Both the position numbers and the translations under genes were made by a program. Of a stretch of 64,000 bases of DNA, positions 10,692-21,162 are shown piece after piece (positions within the stretch are counted from its first letter, which is position 1; every line of letters starts with the position of its first letter). The notes beneath the pieces were generated by a model. That model was not told the origin of the DNA and ran no database searches. It saw only the letters and a list, made by a program, of their open reading frames with translations. The DNA comes from Microbacterium hydrocarbonoxydans (lineage in GTDB: Bacteria; Actinomycetota; Actinomycetes; Actinomycetales; Microbacteriaceae): contig NZ_JAAKXW010000002.1 of assembly GCF_011752045.1 (NCBI RefSeq), positions 372,001-436,000 on the forward strand. The letters run 5' to 3'.

Positions 10692-11825
10692 TCACCGGGT
10701 GAGGGACTCCGAGGCGATCCGCGCCCCCACCCGCACCAGCAGCGGCTTCGCGTTGGCGATGCTGACGGCGGGGTCGGGCTCGATCTCGCTGAGCGGGTAG
10801 ACGGCACGGAAGCCGGCGGCTTCCGCGTCGGCGGGACTGAGGGTGGAGCGGCCGCACACGGCCACGACCGGGACTCCGGCCGCCCTCGCGGCGGCGGCGA
10901 CCCCGAGCGGGGTCTTGCCGCCGAGACTCTGGTCGTCGAGGCTGCCCTCGCCGGTGATGACGAGGTCGACGGAGGCCACGCGCGCGGCGAGCCCGGTGAG
11001 GCGCTGAACGACGTCGATGCCGGGCTCGCGGCTCGCGCGGAGCACGGCGAGCGCGGCGTAGCCGACCCCGCCGGCGGCGCCGGCGCCGGGGTCGCCGGCG
11101 GACGGCCGGACGCCGGGCTGGGCCTCGAGGAGATGGGCCAGCCGCGAGAGGCCCGCCTCGAGGACGGCGACATCGTCGGCGCTCGCCCCCTTCTGCGGCG
11201 CGAACACCGCAGCGGCCCCCCGGTCGCCCAGGAGCGGGTTGTCGACGTCGCTGGCCAGCACGATGCTCGCCCCGGCGATGCGCGGGTCCAGTCCTGAGAC
11301 GTCGACGGAAGTCAGGTCGGCGAGGGCCGCGCCACCGGGCGCGACCTCGCCGTCGGCGGTGCGGAGCGAGACGCCCAGCGCCTGCAGCATCCCCGCGCCG
11401 CCGTCGGTGTTGGCGCTGCCACCCACGCCGAGCACGATCGTGGTGCAGCCGCGATCGAGCGCGGCGGCGATGAGCTCGCCCGTCCCCCGGCTCGTCGCCG
11501 TGAGCGGCGCCTTCTCGCCGTCCGGCAGCACGTCGAGGCCGCTGGCGACGGCCATCTCGATGATGGCCTCCGCGCGCCCTTCTCCGAAGCGCGCCGCGAA
11601 CCGGGCCTCGACGGGTTCCCCCGTGGGCCCGGTCACCGTCGCGGTGATCGCCTCGAACCCGGCGGCGAGGGCGGCGTCGACCGTCCCCTCGCCGCCGTCG
11701 GCCACCGGCACGGCCTCGATGACGGCATCCGGGATGACCTCCCGGATGCCGTCCGCGAGGGCGGCGGCGACCTCGGACCCCGTGGCGGAGCCCTTGAACT
11801 TGTCCGAGGCGATCAGGATGCGCAT
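10692..11825 (-). CDS. glxK: Glycerate 2-kinase
   Basis: Phosphorylates D-glycerate to 2-phosphoglycerate (EC 2.7.1.165), the exit of the glycerate route from glyoxylate. The 377 residues carry family marks: IASDKFKGSATGSEVA at the N-terminus, PVADGGEGTVDA near 45, GVGGSANTDGGAGMLQALG near 135, and VITGEGSLDDQSLGGKTPLGVA near 285. It is the last gene of the operon hyi, glxR, gcl, glxK, 13 bases after the gcl stop, and is followed by a strong hairpin. Confidence 0.95.
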   Translation of the reverse strand: MRILIASDKFKGSATGSEVAAALADGIREVIPDAVIEAVPVADGGEGTVDAALAAGFEAITATVTGPTGEPVEARFAARFGEGRAEAIIEMAVASGLDVLPDGEKAPLTATSRGTGELIAAALDRGCTTIVLGVGGSANTDGGAGMLQALGVSLRTADGEVAPGGAALADLTSVDVSGLDPRIAGASIVLASDVDNPLLGDRGAAAVFAPQKGASADDVAVLEAGLSRLAHLLEAQPGVRPSAGDPGAGAAGGVGYAALAVLRASREPGIDVVQRLTGLAARVASVDLVITGEGSLDDQSLGGKTPLGVAAAARAAGVPVVAVCGRSTLSPADAEAAGFRAVYPLSEIEPDPAVSIANAKPLLVRVGARIASESLTR

Positions 11826-11838
11826 GACGGTGCGGAGC

Positions 11839-13626
<1,788 letters not shown>

Positions 13627-13647
13627 GGGAGTGTCCTTAGGTTTTGC

Positions 13648-13678
13648 GGTCGTTGAGCGAGCGAAGCGAGTCGAAACG
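13648..13678 (+). repeat. Dispersed intergenic repeat, copy inside the gcl operon
   Basis: A 31-bp partly palindromic sequence beginning GGTCGTTGAGCGAGCG and ending GTCGAAACG. Near-identical copies occur at 50009-50059 and (inverted) 51778-51884. This copy lies between glxR and gcl within one operon, so it is transcribed and could fold in the mRNA. Confidence 0.75.
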
Positions 13679-13693
13679 CAGAGACGAAACGCG

Positions 13694-14569
13694 TCAGCGG
13701 CCGGAGAGTTCGGTGGTGAGCTTGAAGAGCCCGGAGTGGTCGAGTCCGCCGTCGCCGCGGGCGACGAGGGCGTTCACGAGCTGGGCGACTGCCGCGCCGA
13801 GCGGGACGGTGACCCCGACGGAACGCGCTGCGGAGGTGACGATGCCCAGATCCTTGTTGTGGAGGGCGAGGCGGAAACCGGGGTCGAAGTTGCGGTCGAG
13901 CATCTTCTGCCCCTTCTGGTCGAGGACCTTGGAGCCGGCGAGCCCGCCGCCGAGCACCTTGAGGGCGGCATCCGTGTCGACGCCGAAGGCCTCGAGGAAG
14001 GTGACGGCCTCGGCGAGGGCCTGGATGTTCACGGCGACGATGAGCTGGTTCGCGGCCTTCACCGTCTGACCCGCGCCGGCGGGACCGACGTGCACGATGG
14101 TCTTGCCGATGGCGTTCAGCACCGGCTCGGCGGCCGCGAAGTGCTCGGGCGAGCCACCGACCATGATCGAGAGGACGCCGTCGATGGCGCCTTGCTCGCC
14201 GCCGGAGACGGGAGCATCCACCGCGCCGAAGCCGGCCGCGACGGCCTCCTCGGCGAGCGTCTTCGCGACGTCGGGACGGATCGAGGAGTTGTCGATCCAC
14301 AGCGCACCGGCCTTGGCGTTGGCGAACACGCCGTCCTCACCGCGCACGACGCCCTCGACATCCGGGGAGTCCGGGACCATGGTGATGATGACGTCGGCGT
14401 CCTTGACGGCGTCCGCGACGCTGGAGGCGCCCTTGCCGCCGGCCTCGACGAGCTTGTCGATGGGCTCCTGGCTGCGGTTGAAGCCGGTCACGTCGTAGCC
14501 GGCCTTGACGAGGTTCTTGGCCATGGGCAGGCCCATGATGCCGAGGCCGATGATGGCGATGCTGGTCAT
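13694..14569 (-). CDS. glxR: Tartronate semialdehyde reductase
   Basis: Reduces tartronate semialdehyde to D-glycerate with NAD(P)H (EC 1.1.1.60); beta-hydroxyacid dehydrogenase family, 291 residues. Visible: Rossmann start [22 protein letters not shown], the substrate loop [14 protein letters not shown] near 120 and the catalytic Lys region [17 protein letters not shown] near 170. A longer frame extends to 14692, but GGAG seven bases before MTSIAIIG fixes the start. It follows hyi in the glyoxylate operon. Confidence 0.95.
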   Translation of the reverse strand: MTSIAIIGLGIMGLPMAKNLVKAGYDVTGFNRSQEPIDKLVEAGGKGASSVADAVKDADVIITMVPDSPDVEGVVRGEDGVFANAKAGALWIDNSSIRPDVAKTLAEEAVAAGFGAVDAPVSGGEQGAIDGVLSIMVGGSPEHFAAAEPVLNAIGKTIVHVGPAGAGQTVKAANQLIVAVNIQALAEAVTFLEAFGVDTDAALKVLGGGLAGSKVLDQKGQKMLDRNFDPGFRLALHNKDLGIVTSAARSVGVTVPLGAAVAQLVNALVARGDGGLDHSGLFKLTTELSGR

Positions 14570-14597
14570 GTCGTCGCTCCTTAGCGGGAAGAGGGTG

Positions 14598-15389
14598 TCA
14601 GGCGTTCTGGCCGAGCCAGGCGAACGGTGCGGCCTGGGTGGCCTTGTACTCGAGGCCGATCGGTCCGGTGTAGCCGCCGGCGCGGGCCGCATCGATCCAC
14701 TCCTCGAGGGGCAGCTCGCCGGTGCCGGGCTCGCCGCGGCCGGGCGCGTCCGCGATCTGGATGTGGCCGAACTCGGCGGCGTGGCCGGCGATGACCGCCG
14801 CGACGTCGTCGCCGTTCACGGCCAGGTGGTAGTAGTCGGCGAGCAGCTTGACGTTGTCCACGCCGTGCTCGGCCTTGACGCGGTCGATGATCGCGAGAGC
14901 ATCCGCCGCCGTCTTCAGCGGGTAGGCGTCCATGCCGGAGACCGGCTCGAGCAGAACGATGCCGCCGATCTTCGCGACCGCGGCGCCGGCGAAGGCGAGG
15001 TTCTGCACGGCGAGGTCGTCCTGCGCCTTCGCGTCGGCGCCCTCGATGCGGTTGCCGTAGAGGGCGTTGAAGGCCTTGGTGCCGAGGCGCTCGCCGATGC
15101 CGACCACGACGTCGACGTTCGCGCGGAACTCGTCCTCACGGCCGATCCAGGAGACCAGGCCGCGGTCGCCGCCGGCCATGTCGCCGGCGAAGAAGTTGAG
15201 GCCCGTGAGCTGGACGCCGGCGTCCTGGATGGCGGCGACGAAGGCGTCGACCTCCTCCTGGGCGGGGACGGCCGTGGCGAACGGCCACCAGAACTCGACG
15301 GCGTCGAAGCCGGCGGCCTTGACCGCGGCGGGGCGGTCGAGGAGCGGCAGCTCGGTCAGCAGGATCGAGGCGTTCACGGTGTAGCTCAT
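14598..15389 (-). CDS. hyi: Hydroxypyruvate isomerase
   Basis: Interconverts hydroxypyruvate and tartronate semialdehyde (EC 5.3.1.22); a 263-residue xylose-isomerase-like TIM barrel. Typical segments: VNASILLTELPLLDRPAAVKAAGFDAVEFWWPF (read in parts, residues 5-37), GLNFFAGDMAGGDRG near 78, metal-binding Glu in VLLEPVSGMDAYP, HLAVNGDD with LLADYYH, and the final Glu in GPIGLEYK. First gene of the glyoxylate operon, directly behind the tandem-box promoter. The start MSYTVNAS has only a weak GGAT Shine-Dalgarno; the longer frame to 15467 would run through the boxes and is rejected. Confidence 0.93.
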   Translation of the reverse strand: MSYTVNASILLTELPLLDRPAAVKAAGFDAVEFWWPFATAVPAQEEVDAFVAAIQDAGVQLTGLNFFAGDMAGGDRGLVSWIGREDEFRANVDVVVGIGERLGTKAFNALYGNRIEGADAKAQDDLAVQNLAFAGAAVAKIGGIVLLEPVSGMDAYPLKTAADALAIIDRVKAEHGVDNVKLLADYYHLAVNGDDVAAVIAGHAAEFGHIQIADAPGRGEPGTGELPLEEWIDAARAGGYTGPIGLEYKATQAAPFAWLGQNA

Positions 15390-15403
15390 GGGATCATCCT
15401 TGA

Positions 15404-15467
15404 TTTCGGATCGTGGAAGAAGAATTCCTAGTAATGAAACTCTACGCGCGTCGCGGGAGCATGTCAA
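15404..15467 (-). promoter_or_regulatory. Promoter with tandem IclR-type boxes (hyi-glxR-gcl-glxK)
   Basis: Boxes TTTCGGATCGTGGAA (15404-15418) and TTCCTAGTAATGAAA (15425-15439), step 21 bp. Minus-strand promoter TTGACA (15467-15462), 17-base spacer, TAGAGT (15444-15439), the clearest promoter in the window. The left box begins 15 bases upstream of the hyi start codon. Confidence 0.72.
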
Positions 15468-15485
15468 CGGGAAGGTTCACCCTTT

Positions 15486-15535
15486 TGGTATACCAGAACT
15501 TTCATCATATGGAGGTTTGCTTTCCTATTGCGGAA
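15486..15535 (+). promoter_or_regulatory. Promoter with tandem IclR-type boxes (dctA)
   Basis: Extended -10 TGGTATACC (15486-15494) followed by boxes TTTCATCATATGGAG (15500-15514) and TTTCCTATTGCGGAA (15521-15535), step 21 bp. It is divergent from the hyi promoter; the four boxes in this gap form two pairs, one per direction. No good -35 is seen, which suits an extended -10. Confidence 0.6.
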
Positions 15536-15621
15536 TTTCTGGCGTCGGCGTTACAGTTCACGAACGCCCTGATTCCAGAGGCGTCCAGACTCAACTCGAT
15601 GTCGAGCAAGAGAGGTCTCCC

Positions 15622-17124
15622 ATGAGGATCACTGATCCAGACACTGCAACTTCCACGATCGGCGTTCCGGCCAAGCGCCAGCCGTTCTACAAGTCGCTCT
15701 TCTTCCACCTGGCCGTAGCCGTCGTGCTCGGCGTCGCGATCGGGCATTTCTTCCCGGACATCGGCGCGCAGCTGAAGCCGCTCGGCGACGGCTTCATCCG
15801 GCTCATCAAGATGATCATCGCGCCACTGATCTTCCTCGTGATCGTCACCGGCATCTCCGCCGTCGGCGACGTGAAGTCCGTCGGCCGGGTCGGGGTGAAG
15901 GCGCTCGTGTACTTCACGGCGGCGACCGGGTTCGCGCTCGTGTTCGGCCTCATCGTCGCGAACATCGTTCAACCGGGCAAGGGACTGAACATCGACCCGT
16001 CCACCCTCGACGAGGGAGCGCTGGCGGACAAGACCGGAGAGGCGAAGAGCGCCTCCGAGTTCCTGCTGAACGTCATCCCTGACAGCGTCGTCAACGCGTT
16101 CGCGACGAACACCCTGCTCCAGGTTCTGTTCTTCGCGATCTTCTTCGGCGCGGCGATCATCGTGATCGGGCCGAAGCGCTGCGCTCCCGTGCTCAGCCTG
16201 TTCGAGCTGATCCTCGAGCTGATCTTCAAGATCATGTCGTGGATCATGCGCATCGCGCCGATCGGCGCCTTCGGCGCGATGGGTTTCATCATCGGCCAGT
16301 ACGGCATCGAGACCCTCAGCACCTACGGCGTGCTGATCCTCGCCTGCTACGGAGCGGCGATCATCTTCATCGGCCTGCTGTTCGTCGTCGCCTGGGTGTT
16401 CGCCGGCGTCAACCTGTGGTCCTTCATCAAGTACATCAAGGACGAGCTGCTGCTGGCCCTCGGCACCGCGTCGACCGAGGCCGTGATGCCGCGCATCATG
16501 ACCAAGCTCACCAACGCGGGCTGCTCCCGGGCCACGGTCGGTCTCGTCGTCCCGACCGGCTACTCGTTCAACCTCGACGGCGCGGCGATCTACCTGTCGA
16601 TCTCGCTGCTGTTCCTGGCACAGGCCTTCGGCCACGACCTCAGCTTCGGCCAGCAGCTCGCGGCTCTCGGCATCCTGCTGCTCACGTCGAAGGGCATGGC
16701 AGGCGTACCCGGATCGAGCTTCCTCGCGCTGTCCGCCACCGCGGCCGCACTGGGGATCTTCCCCGTGGCGGGCGTCGCCCTGCTGCTCGGCGCCGACCGG
16801 CTGATGGACTCGATGCGCGTCTCGGTCAACCTCCTCGGCAACTGCGTCGCCACCTTCGTCGTCGCGAAGTGGGAGAAGCAGTTCGACCCCAAGGTGATGA
16901 AGGCCGCCTTCGCCGGCGCGATCACGAACGAGGACTCGGCGATCATGCTCGGCGAGGACGAGGAGTTCGAGCGGGCGAACGCGCAGCGCGTCGCCGAGGG
17001 CAAGCCGGCGCTCCCGAAGTTCGGCGGTGGACCCTTCGAGGACGAGTACCCGGAGATCCGAATGGTCGACGGCACGACGATCGCCCTGCCGGATGCCGGC
17101 GCCAAGGACGACGCGAAGCCCTGA
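15622..17124 (+). CDS. dctA: C4-dicarboxylate:cation symporter
   Basis: DAACS-family uptake system for malate, succinate or fumarate at the membrane; 500 residues. The core has eight hydrophobic helices plus two hairpins: FIRLIKMIIAPLIFLVIVTG near 55, the Ser-rich hairpin ALGTASTEAVMPRIM, the signature PTGYSFNLDGAAIYL near 315, and SKGMAGVPGSSF near 355. The C-terminal 70 residues are acidic and soluble. Start at MRITDPDT with AGAGAGG upstream; the longer open frame lacks support. It has a regulon promoter of its own, and it could feed malate to the malic enzyme of the same island. Confidence 0.95.
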   Translation: MRITDPDTATSTIGVPAKRQPFYKSLFFHLAVAVVLGVAIGHFFPDIGAQLKPLGDGFIRLIKMIIAPLIFLVIVTGISAVGDVKSVGRVGVKALVYFTAATGFALVFGLIVANIVQPGKGLNIDPSTLDEGALADKTGEAKSASEFLLNVIPDSVVNAFATNTLLQVLFFAIFFGAAIIVIGPKRCAPVLSLFELILELIFKIMSWIMRIAPIGAFGAMGFIIGQYGIETLSTYGVLILACYGAAIIFIGLLFVVAWVFAGVNLWSFIKYIKDELLLALGTASTEAVMPRIMTKLTNAGCSRATVGLVVPTGYSFNLDGAAIYLSISLLFLAQAFGHDLSFGQQLAALGILLLTSKGMAGVPGSSFLALSATAAALGIFPVAGVALLLGADRLMDSMRVSVNLLGNCVATFVVAKWEKQFDPKVMKAAFAGAITNEDSAIMLGEDEEFERANAQRVAEGKPALPKFGGGPFEDEYPEIRMVDGTTIALPDAGAKDDAKP

Positions 17125-17138
17125 GTCGCACGCGTCGA

Positions 17139-17170
17139 AAGCGGGGTCCGCCATCCGGCGGGCCCCGCTT
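17139..17170 (+). terminator. dctA terminator
   Basis: 14-bp stem AAGCGGGGTCCGCC / GGCGGGCCCCGCTT with loop ATCC and one G-U pair, 15 bases after the dctA stop. The rest of the gap up to 17360 contains no gene or promoter that I can support. Confidence 0.85.
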
Positions 17171-17360
17171 CTGCGTGTTCCCGCTCAGAGGGGCGGATGC
17201 CGGGTCTCGCCCTGCGGGAGGAGAACGCACACTCGGGCTGAGGTTCGCCACAGATTCCTCCTCCCGTACGCGCTTTCCCCTCCCGACGGGCAGCCCCCCC
17301 TCCCGGTCAGCACTGCCTCACAAGCATCCGCCCCGCACCTTCGCACGCCCCCGGACACGC

Positions 17361-17396
17361 GGAAGGCGCCGCCCCGCTGCGGGGACGGCGCCTTCC
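17361..17396 (-). terminator. allE operon terminator
   Basis: Hairpin GGAAGGCGCCGCCCCG / CGGGGACGGCGCCTTCC with a three-base loop and one bulge, 10 bases beyond the allE stop on the minus strand. It faces the dctA terminator. Confidence 0.8.
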
Positions 17397-17406
17397 GGGT
17401 CGGACC

Positions 17407-18231
17407 TCAGGTCAGCTTGATCTGACGGTTCATGTCCTTGTAGAGCAGGTAGCGGAAGTTGCCGGGACCGCCGGCGTAGCAGGCCTGCGGGCAGAACGCG
17501 CGCAGGAGCATGTAGTCGCCCGCCTCGACCTCGACCCAGTCGCCGTTGAGGTGGTACACGGCCTTGCCCTCCAGCACGAAGAGGCCGTGCTCCATGACGT
17601 GCGTCTCGGCGAACGGGATCGAGCCGCCCGGCTTGAAGGTGACGATGTTCACCTGCATGTCGTGCGCCATGTCGTTCGAGTCCGCGAAGCGGGTGGTGAG
17701 CCACGCGTCCGTCCCGACCATCGGAGTGGGCTCGATGTCGTCGTCGCTGGTGACGAAGGATGCCGGGGCGTCGACGCCGTCGAGCCACTCGTACGCCTTG
17801 CGGATCCAGTGGAAGCTCGTGATCTCGTCGCCCTCGTTGGCGAGCGACCAGTTCGCGCCCGGCGCGAGGAACGCGTAGCCGCCCGCCTCGAGCACGTGGG
17901 TCTCGCCCTCGAGCGTCAGGGTGAGCTTTCCGGTCGTGACGAACACGACGCCTTCGACGCCGGCCTCCGGCTCCGGCTTCACCGCACCGCCCCCGGGGGC
18001 GATCTCGACGATCAGCTGCGAGAAGGTCGTCGCCGAGCTCGGCGTCGGCCGGGCGATGATCCACGCGCGGGTGTTCGTGAAGCCCGGGAGGCTGCTGGTG
18101 ACGATGTCGCGCAGCACCCCCTTCGGGATGACCGTGTAGGCGAGCTTGACGATCGCGCGGTCGGTCAGCAGGTCGGTCTGCGGAGGCAGCCCTCCGGCCG
18201 GGGTGTAGTAGGTGCGAGCCTCGGTGCTCAT
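17407..18231 (-). CDS. allE: (S)-ureidoglycine aminohydrolase
   Basis: Mn-dependent bicupin that releases ammonia from S-ureidoglycine to give S-ureidoglycolate (EC 3.5.3.26). It has 274 residues. First cupin around 65-140 (GGGAVKPEPEAGVEGVVFVTTGKLTL), second around 195-265 with HVMEHGLFVLEGKAVYHLNGDWVEVEAGDY, where the His and Glu metal ligands are visible, followed by the conserved R-F/R-Y segment GNFRYLLYKDMNRQ. GGAGAA precedes MSTEARTY; its start overlaps the stop of the CitE-fold gene by four bases (ATGA). Last gene of the operon starting with malic enzyme. Confidence 0.92.
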   Translation of the reverse strand: MSTEARTYYTPAGGLPPQTDLLTDRAIVKLAYTVIPKGVLRDIVTSSLPGFTNTRAWIIARPTPSSATTFSQLIVEIAPGGGAVKPEPEAGVEGVVFVTTGKLTLTLEGETHVLEAGGYAFLAPGANWSLANEGDEITSFHWIRKAYEWLDGVDAPASFVTSDDDIEPTPMVGTDAWLTTRFADSNDMAHDMQVNIVTFKPGGSIPFAETHVMEHGLFVLEGKAVYHLNGDWVEVEAGDYMLLRAFCPQACYAGGPGNFRYLLYKDMNRQIKLT

Positions 18232-19550
18232 GAGTTCTCCTTCTCGGACGTGTCGGATGCCGCAGCCAGGGCGAGCTTCGGGTGGGCGAGCCTGATCAGC
18301 TCGGCACGGGTGGCGCCGGTCGCCTCGCGCGACTCCGTCTCGATGATCGCGCCGCACTCCAGGCCGCGGACGACGAAGCGCGCCAGGGCACGGGCCGTGG
18401 CCGGCTCGTCCATGATCGTCGCGTCACTGCCGTGCAGGTAGTTGTCCAGGCGCTTCGCGGCGGCGGCGAAGCCCTCGCGGTAGAACGCGTAGGTCGCCAG
18501 ATAGCGGGTCGGCAGCTGCGTGGGATGCAGGTCCCAGCCCTGGTAGTAGCCACGCTCGAGCGAGCGCCGCACCAGGCGGGCGTGCAGTTGCCAGGCGCCG
18601 CGGACGTGCTCCGGTTCGCCGACCGGGATGACGTTCGTCGACCCGTCGGAGAGCCGCACGCCGGTCTCGGCGACGGCCACCTGCATGACCTGCTTGGCGT
18701 AGTCGGCGGCCGGATGCTCCATCGACTGGTACGCCGCCGCGATCGCGAGCGAGGCGCTGTAGTCGTAGGTGCCGTAGTGCAGCGCCGAGACGCGGCCGTC
18801 CGCACGGTGCAGCAGCGTCGCGACGGGCACGGTGCCGTCGGCCGCGACGATGAGCTGCGGCGTCTCCATCTGCACCTCGAAGCGCAGGCGGCCGGGCGCG
18901 AGGCCCAGGCGCTCCTCGAAGATCTCGCACAGCGCGACCATCGCCTCGACCTGCTCGACGGTGGTCACCTTCGGCAGGGTGAGGACCAGTCCGTCGGGCA
19001 GTCCGCCGTTCGCGACCAGGGTGGTCAGGAACCGGTCGAGGGTGCGGATGCCGCGGCGCCGGGTCGGCGCCTCGAAGCACTTGAACCGGATGCCGATGAA
19101 CGGCGGCGCCACGCCGGCGGCCACGGCCTGCGCCACCTGCTCGGCCGCGCGCACGGCATCCGCGTCCTCCTCCTCGTCGGGGCGGGCGCCGTAGCCGTCC
19201 TCGAAGTCCAGGCGGAGGTCTTCGATGGGCTCGCTCGCGAGCTTGGCGTCGACGAGCGGCGCGAGCTCCTCGGCCAGGTGGCCGAGTCCGACCGCCTCGG
19301 CCAGCGCCGCTGCGCCGCCGAATCCGGCGACCGCCGCGGCCGCCTCCGCGCCGAACCGGGCGGGAAGCTCCGGGTCGTAGCGGTCGGCGGGCACGTAGAG
19401 CGTGTGCACGGGCTGACGCGTGCCGTCATCCCCCGGGTAGGAGGTGGCGAGCAGCGTGTCGGTGCCGGACAGCCGGGCGTCGATGGCGGCGAGATCCTCC
19501 TCGCCGAGGGTCGAACTGCTCGTGTTGACGCTGGCGGCCACTGTGCTCAC
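18228..19550 (-). CDS. CitE/HpcH-fold aldolase (DUF6986-like), possible malate synthase
   Basis: 440-residue TIM-barrel protein of the HpcH/CitE superfamily. Residues that match the metal and substrate site: DLRLDFEDGYGARPDEEEDAD near 120, IGIRFKCFEAPTRRR near 165, LPKVTTVEQ near 210, Glu in RFEVQMETPQLI and Asp in HYGTYDYSAS. The late HPTQLPTRYLA resembles the HP.Q segment of malate synthases and CitE proteins. GTG 19550 overlaps the malic enzyme stop (GTGA). Translation coupling to malic enzyme on one side and allE on the other suggests condensation of glyoxylate with acetyl-CoA to malate. That is an inference; the family's reaction is not something I can read from sequence. Confidence 0.7.
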   Translation of the reverse strand: MSTVAASVNTSSSTLGEEDLAAIDARLSGTDTLLATSYPGDDGTRQPVHTLYVPADRYDPELPARFGAEAAAAVAGFGGAAALAEAVGLGHLAEELAPLVDAKLASEPIEDLRLDFEDGYGARPDEEEDADAVRAAEQVAQAVAAGVAPPFIGIRFKCFEAPTRRRGIRTLDRFLTTLVANGGLPDGLVLTLPKVTTVEQVEAMVALCEIFEERLGLAPGRLRFEVQMETPQLIVAADGTVPVATLLHRADGRVSALHYGTYDYSASLAIAAAYQSMEHPAADYAKQVMQVAVAETGVRLSDGSTNVIPVGEPEHVRGAWQLHARLVRRSLERGYYQGWDLHPTQLPTRYLATYAFYREGFAAAAKRLDNYLHGSDATIMDEPATARALARFVVRGLECGAIIETESREATGATRAELIRLAHPKLALAAASDTSEKENS

Positions 19551-20938
19551 TCCTGGCTCGATGCGGCGACGCGGACGATCGCCTCGGCGACCGCGCCGGC
19601 CACCAGCGGGTCGAACACGCTGGGGATGATGAAGCTCGCGTTGAGCTCGTCGTCGCCCACGCGGGAAGCGATGGCCTCGGCGGCTGCGACCAGCATAGGC
19701 GCGGTGATGTCCGACACGCCCGCGTCGAGCAGGCCGCGGAAGACGCCGGGGAACGCCAGCACGTTGTTGATCTGGTTCGGGAAGTCGCTGCGGCCGGTGG
19801 CGACGACGGCGGCGTGCTTCGACGCGACGACCGGGTCGACCTCGGGGGTCGGGTTCGCCATCGCGAAGACGATCGCGTCGTCGGCCATAGCGGCGATGTC
19901 GTTCTCGTCGAGGATGTTCGGGGCGCTCACGCCGATGAAGACATCGGCGTCCACCATGGCCTCCTTGAGGGTGCCCTGGAAGCCGCGCGGGTTCGTGGTC
20001 GCGGCGAGCTCGCGACGGTGCGCGTCGGTGTACTCGGCGCCGGCGTGGATCGCCCCGTCGCGGCCGCAGGCCACGATGTCCCGCGCCCCCTCGGCGAGCA
20101 GCAGTTGCACGATCGCGTTGCCGGCGGCGCCGACGCCGGAGACGACGATGCGCACGTCCTCGAACTTCTTCCCGACTACCTTGAGGGCGTTGCGGAGGGC
20201 CGCGAGGGTGACGATGGCGGTGCCGTGCTGGTCGTCGTGGAAGACCGGGATGTCGAGCTCTTCGCGCAGGCGCGCCTCGATCTCGAAGCAGCGAGGGGCG
20301 GCGATGTCCTCGAGGTTCACGCCGCCGTAGACCGGGGCGATGGCCTTGACGATGGAGATGATCTCCTCGGTGTCCTTGGTGTCGAGGCAGACCGGCCAGG
20401 CGTCGACGTTCGCGAACTGCTTGAACAGGGCGGCCTTGCCCTCCATGACGGGAAGCGCGGCCTCGGGGCCGATGTCGCCGAGGCCGAGCACGGCGGTGCC
20501 GTCGGTGACGACGGCGATGGTGTTGCGCTTGACGGTGAGCTTGCGGGCCTTGCTCTTGTCCTCGGCGATCGCCATGCAGACGCGGGCGACGCCCGGGGTG
20601 TAGGCGCGCGACAGGTCGTCGCGGTTGCGGAGGGGGACACGCGGGTTGACCTCGAGCTTGCCGCCGAGGTGCATGAGGAAGGTGCGGTCGCTGACGAGGC
20701 GGACGGTGACGCCCTCGAGCGCGTCGATCGCGGCGCGGACCTGCTCGGCGTGCTCCTCGCCCGCGGTGTTGCAGGTGAGGTCGACGACGATCGTCGACGG
20801 ATGGGACTCGACGACGTCGAGCGCGGTGACCGCGGCTCCCGCCTCGGCCGCGGCTGCGGCCAGCTCGCTGGTGACGCTGAAGTTCGACGGAGCGTCGATC
20901 CGCAGCGTGATGGAGTTTCCGGGACCCGGATTCGCCAT
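19547..20938 (-). CDS. NAD(P)-dependent malic enzyme with N-terminal ACT domain
   Basis: Oxidative decarboxylation of malate to pyruvate (EC 1.1.1.38/40). 463 residues: an ACT-like regulatory domain at 1-85 ([25 protein letters not shown]), then the malic domain with [38 protein letters not shown] (read in parts), catalytic Lys in [14 protein letters not shown] and [10 protein letters not shown], then the NAD domain [13 protein letters not shown] and ANPTPEV. First gene of an operon with the CitE-fold gene and allE, expressed away from the IclR-type gene from a shared tandem-box region. An ACT domain implies control by a small ligand. Confidence 0.94.
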   Translation of the reverse strand: MANPGPGNSITLRIDAPSNFSVTSELAAAAAEAGAAVTALDVVESHPSTIVVDLTCNTAGEEHAEQVRAAIDALEGVTVRLVSDRTFLMHLGGKLEVNPRVPLRNRDDLSRAYTPGVARVCMAIAEDKSKARKLTVKRNTIAVVTDGTAVLGLGDIGPEAALPVMEGKAALFKQFANVDAWPVCLDTKDTEEIISIVKAIAPVYGGVNLEDIAAPRCFEIEARLREELDIPVFHDDQHGTAIVTLAALRNALKVVGKKFEDVRIVVSGVGAAGNAIVQLLLAEGARDIVACGRDGAIHAGAEYTDAHRRELAATTNPRGFQGTLKEAMVDADVFIGVSAPNILDENDIAAMADDAIVFAMANPTPEVDPVVASKHAAVVATGRSDFPNQINNVLAFPGVFRGLLDAGVSDITAPMLVAAAEAIASRVGDDELNASFIIPSVFDPLVAGAVAEAIVRVAASSQE

Positions 20939-21003
20939 GATTCCTCCTCGTCGAGATGCGCCGGGCTGCGACGCCCGGACCCACCGTGTGATTGTGTAGC
21001 GAT

Positions 21004-21039
21004 TTTCGTATCGTGGACTCTATTATCTACGTTATGGAA
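21004..21039. promoter_or_regulatory. Tandem IclR-type boxes between malic enzyme and iclR-type gene
   Basis: Boxes TTTCGTATCGTGGAC (21004-21018) and ATCTACGTTATGGAA (21025-21039), step 21 bp. The site lies between divergent genes, so it could control both the malic enzyme operon and the regulator itself. On the minus strand TTGCGC, 17 bases, GATAAT reads across the boxes; no convincing plus-strand promoter is visible. Confidence 0.55.
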
Positions 21040-21040
21040 G

Positions 21041-21059
21041 TTTCGCGCAAGACGCGAAA
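21041..21059. repeat. Perfect palindrome TTTCGCG-N5-CGCGAAA
   Basis: Seven-base arms with spacer CAAGA, placed directly after the tandem boxes and inside a larger imperfect inverted repeat (GGAAGT at 21036 to ACTTCC at 21066). It differs from the TTCC-GGAA boxes, so it may bind a second regulator or form an RNA hairpin in the regulator mRNA. Confidence 0.6.
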
Positions 21060-21162
21060 TACTTCCGGAGAAGTCATGCACACGCGTCGAACTTCAGAGC
21101 CGTCCGAGTTCCGATACCGGGCTCTCGCATGATGGAATGATCGCGACACAATGGAGGTTTCG

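Noticed and set aside
15505..17154. 549-residue minus-strand frame opposite dctA
   Set aside because: Antisense shadow of a well-recognised transporter; composition is hydrophilic noise.
17190..17334. 11-bp inverted repeat GGGGCGGATGC / GCATCCGCCCC in the dctA-allE gap
   Set aside because: GGATGC/GCATCC is a very frequent word in this genome and the loop is 123 bases, so chance pairing is likely.
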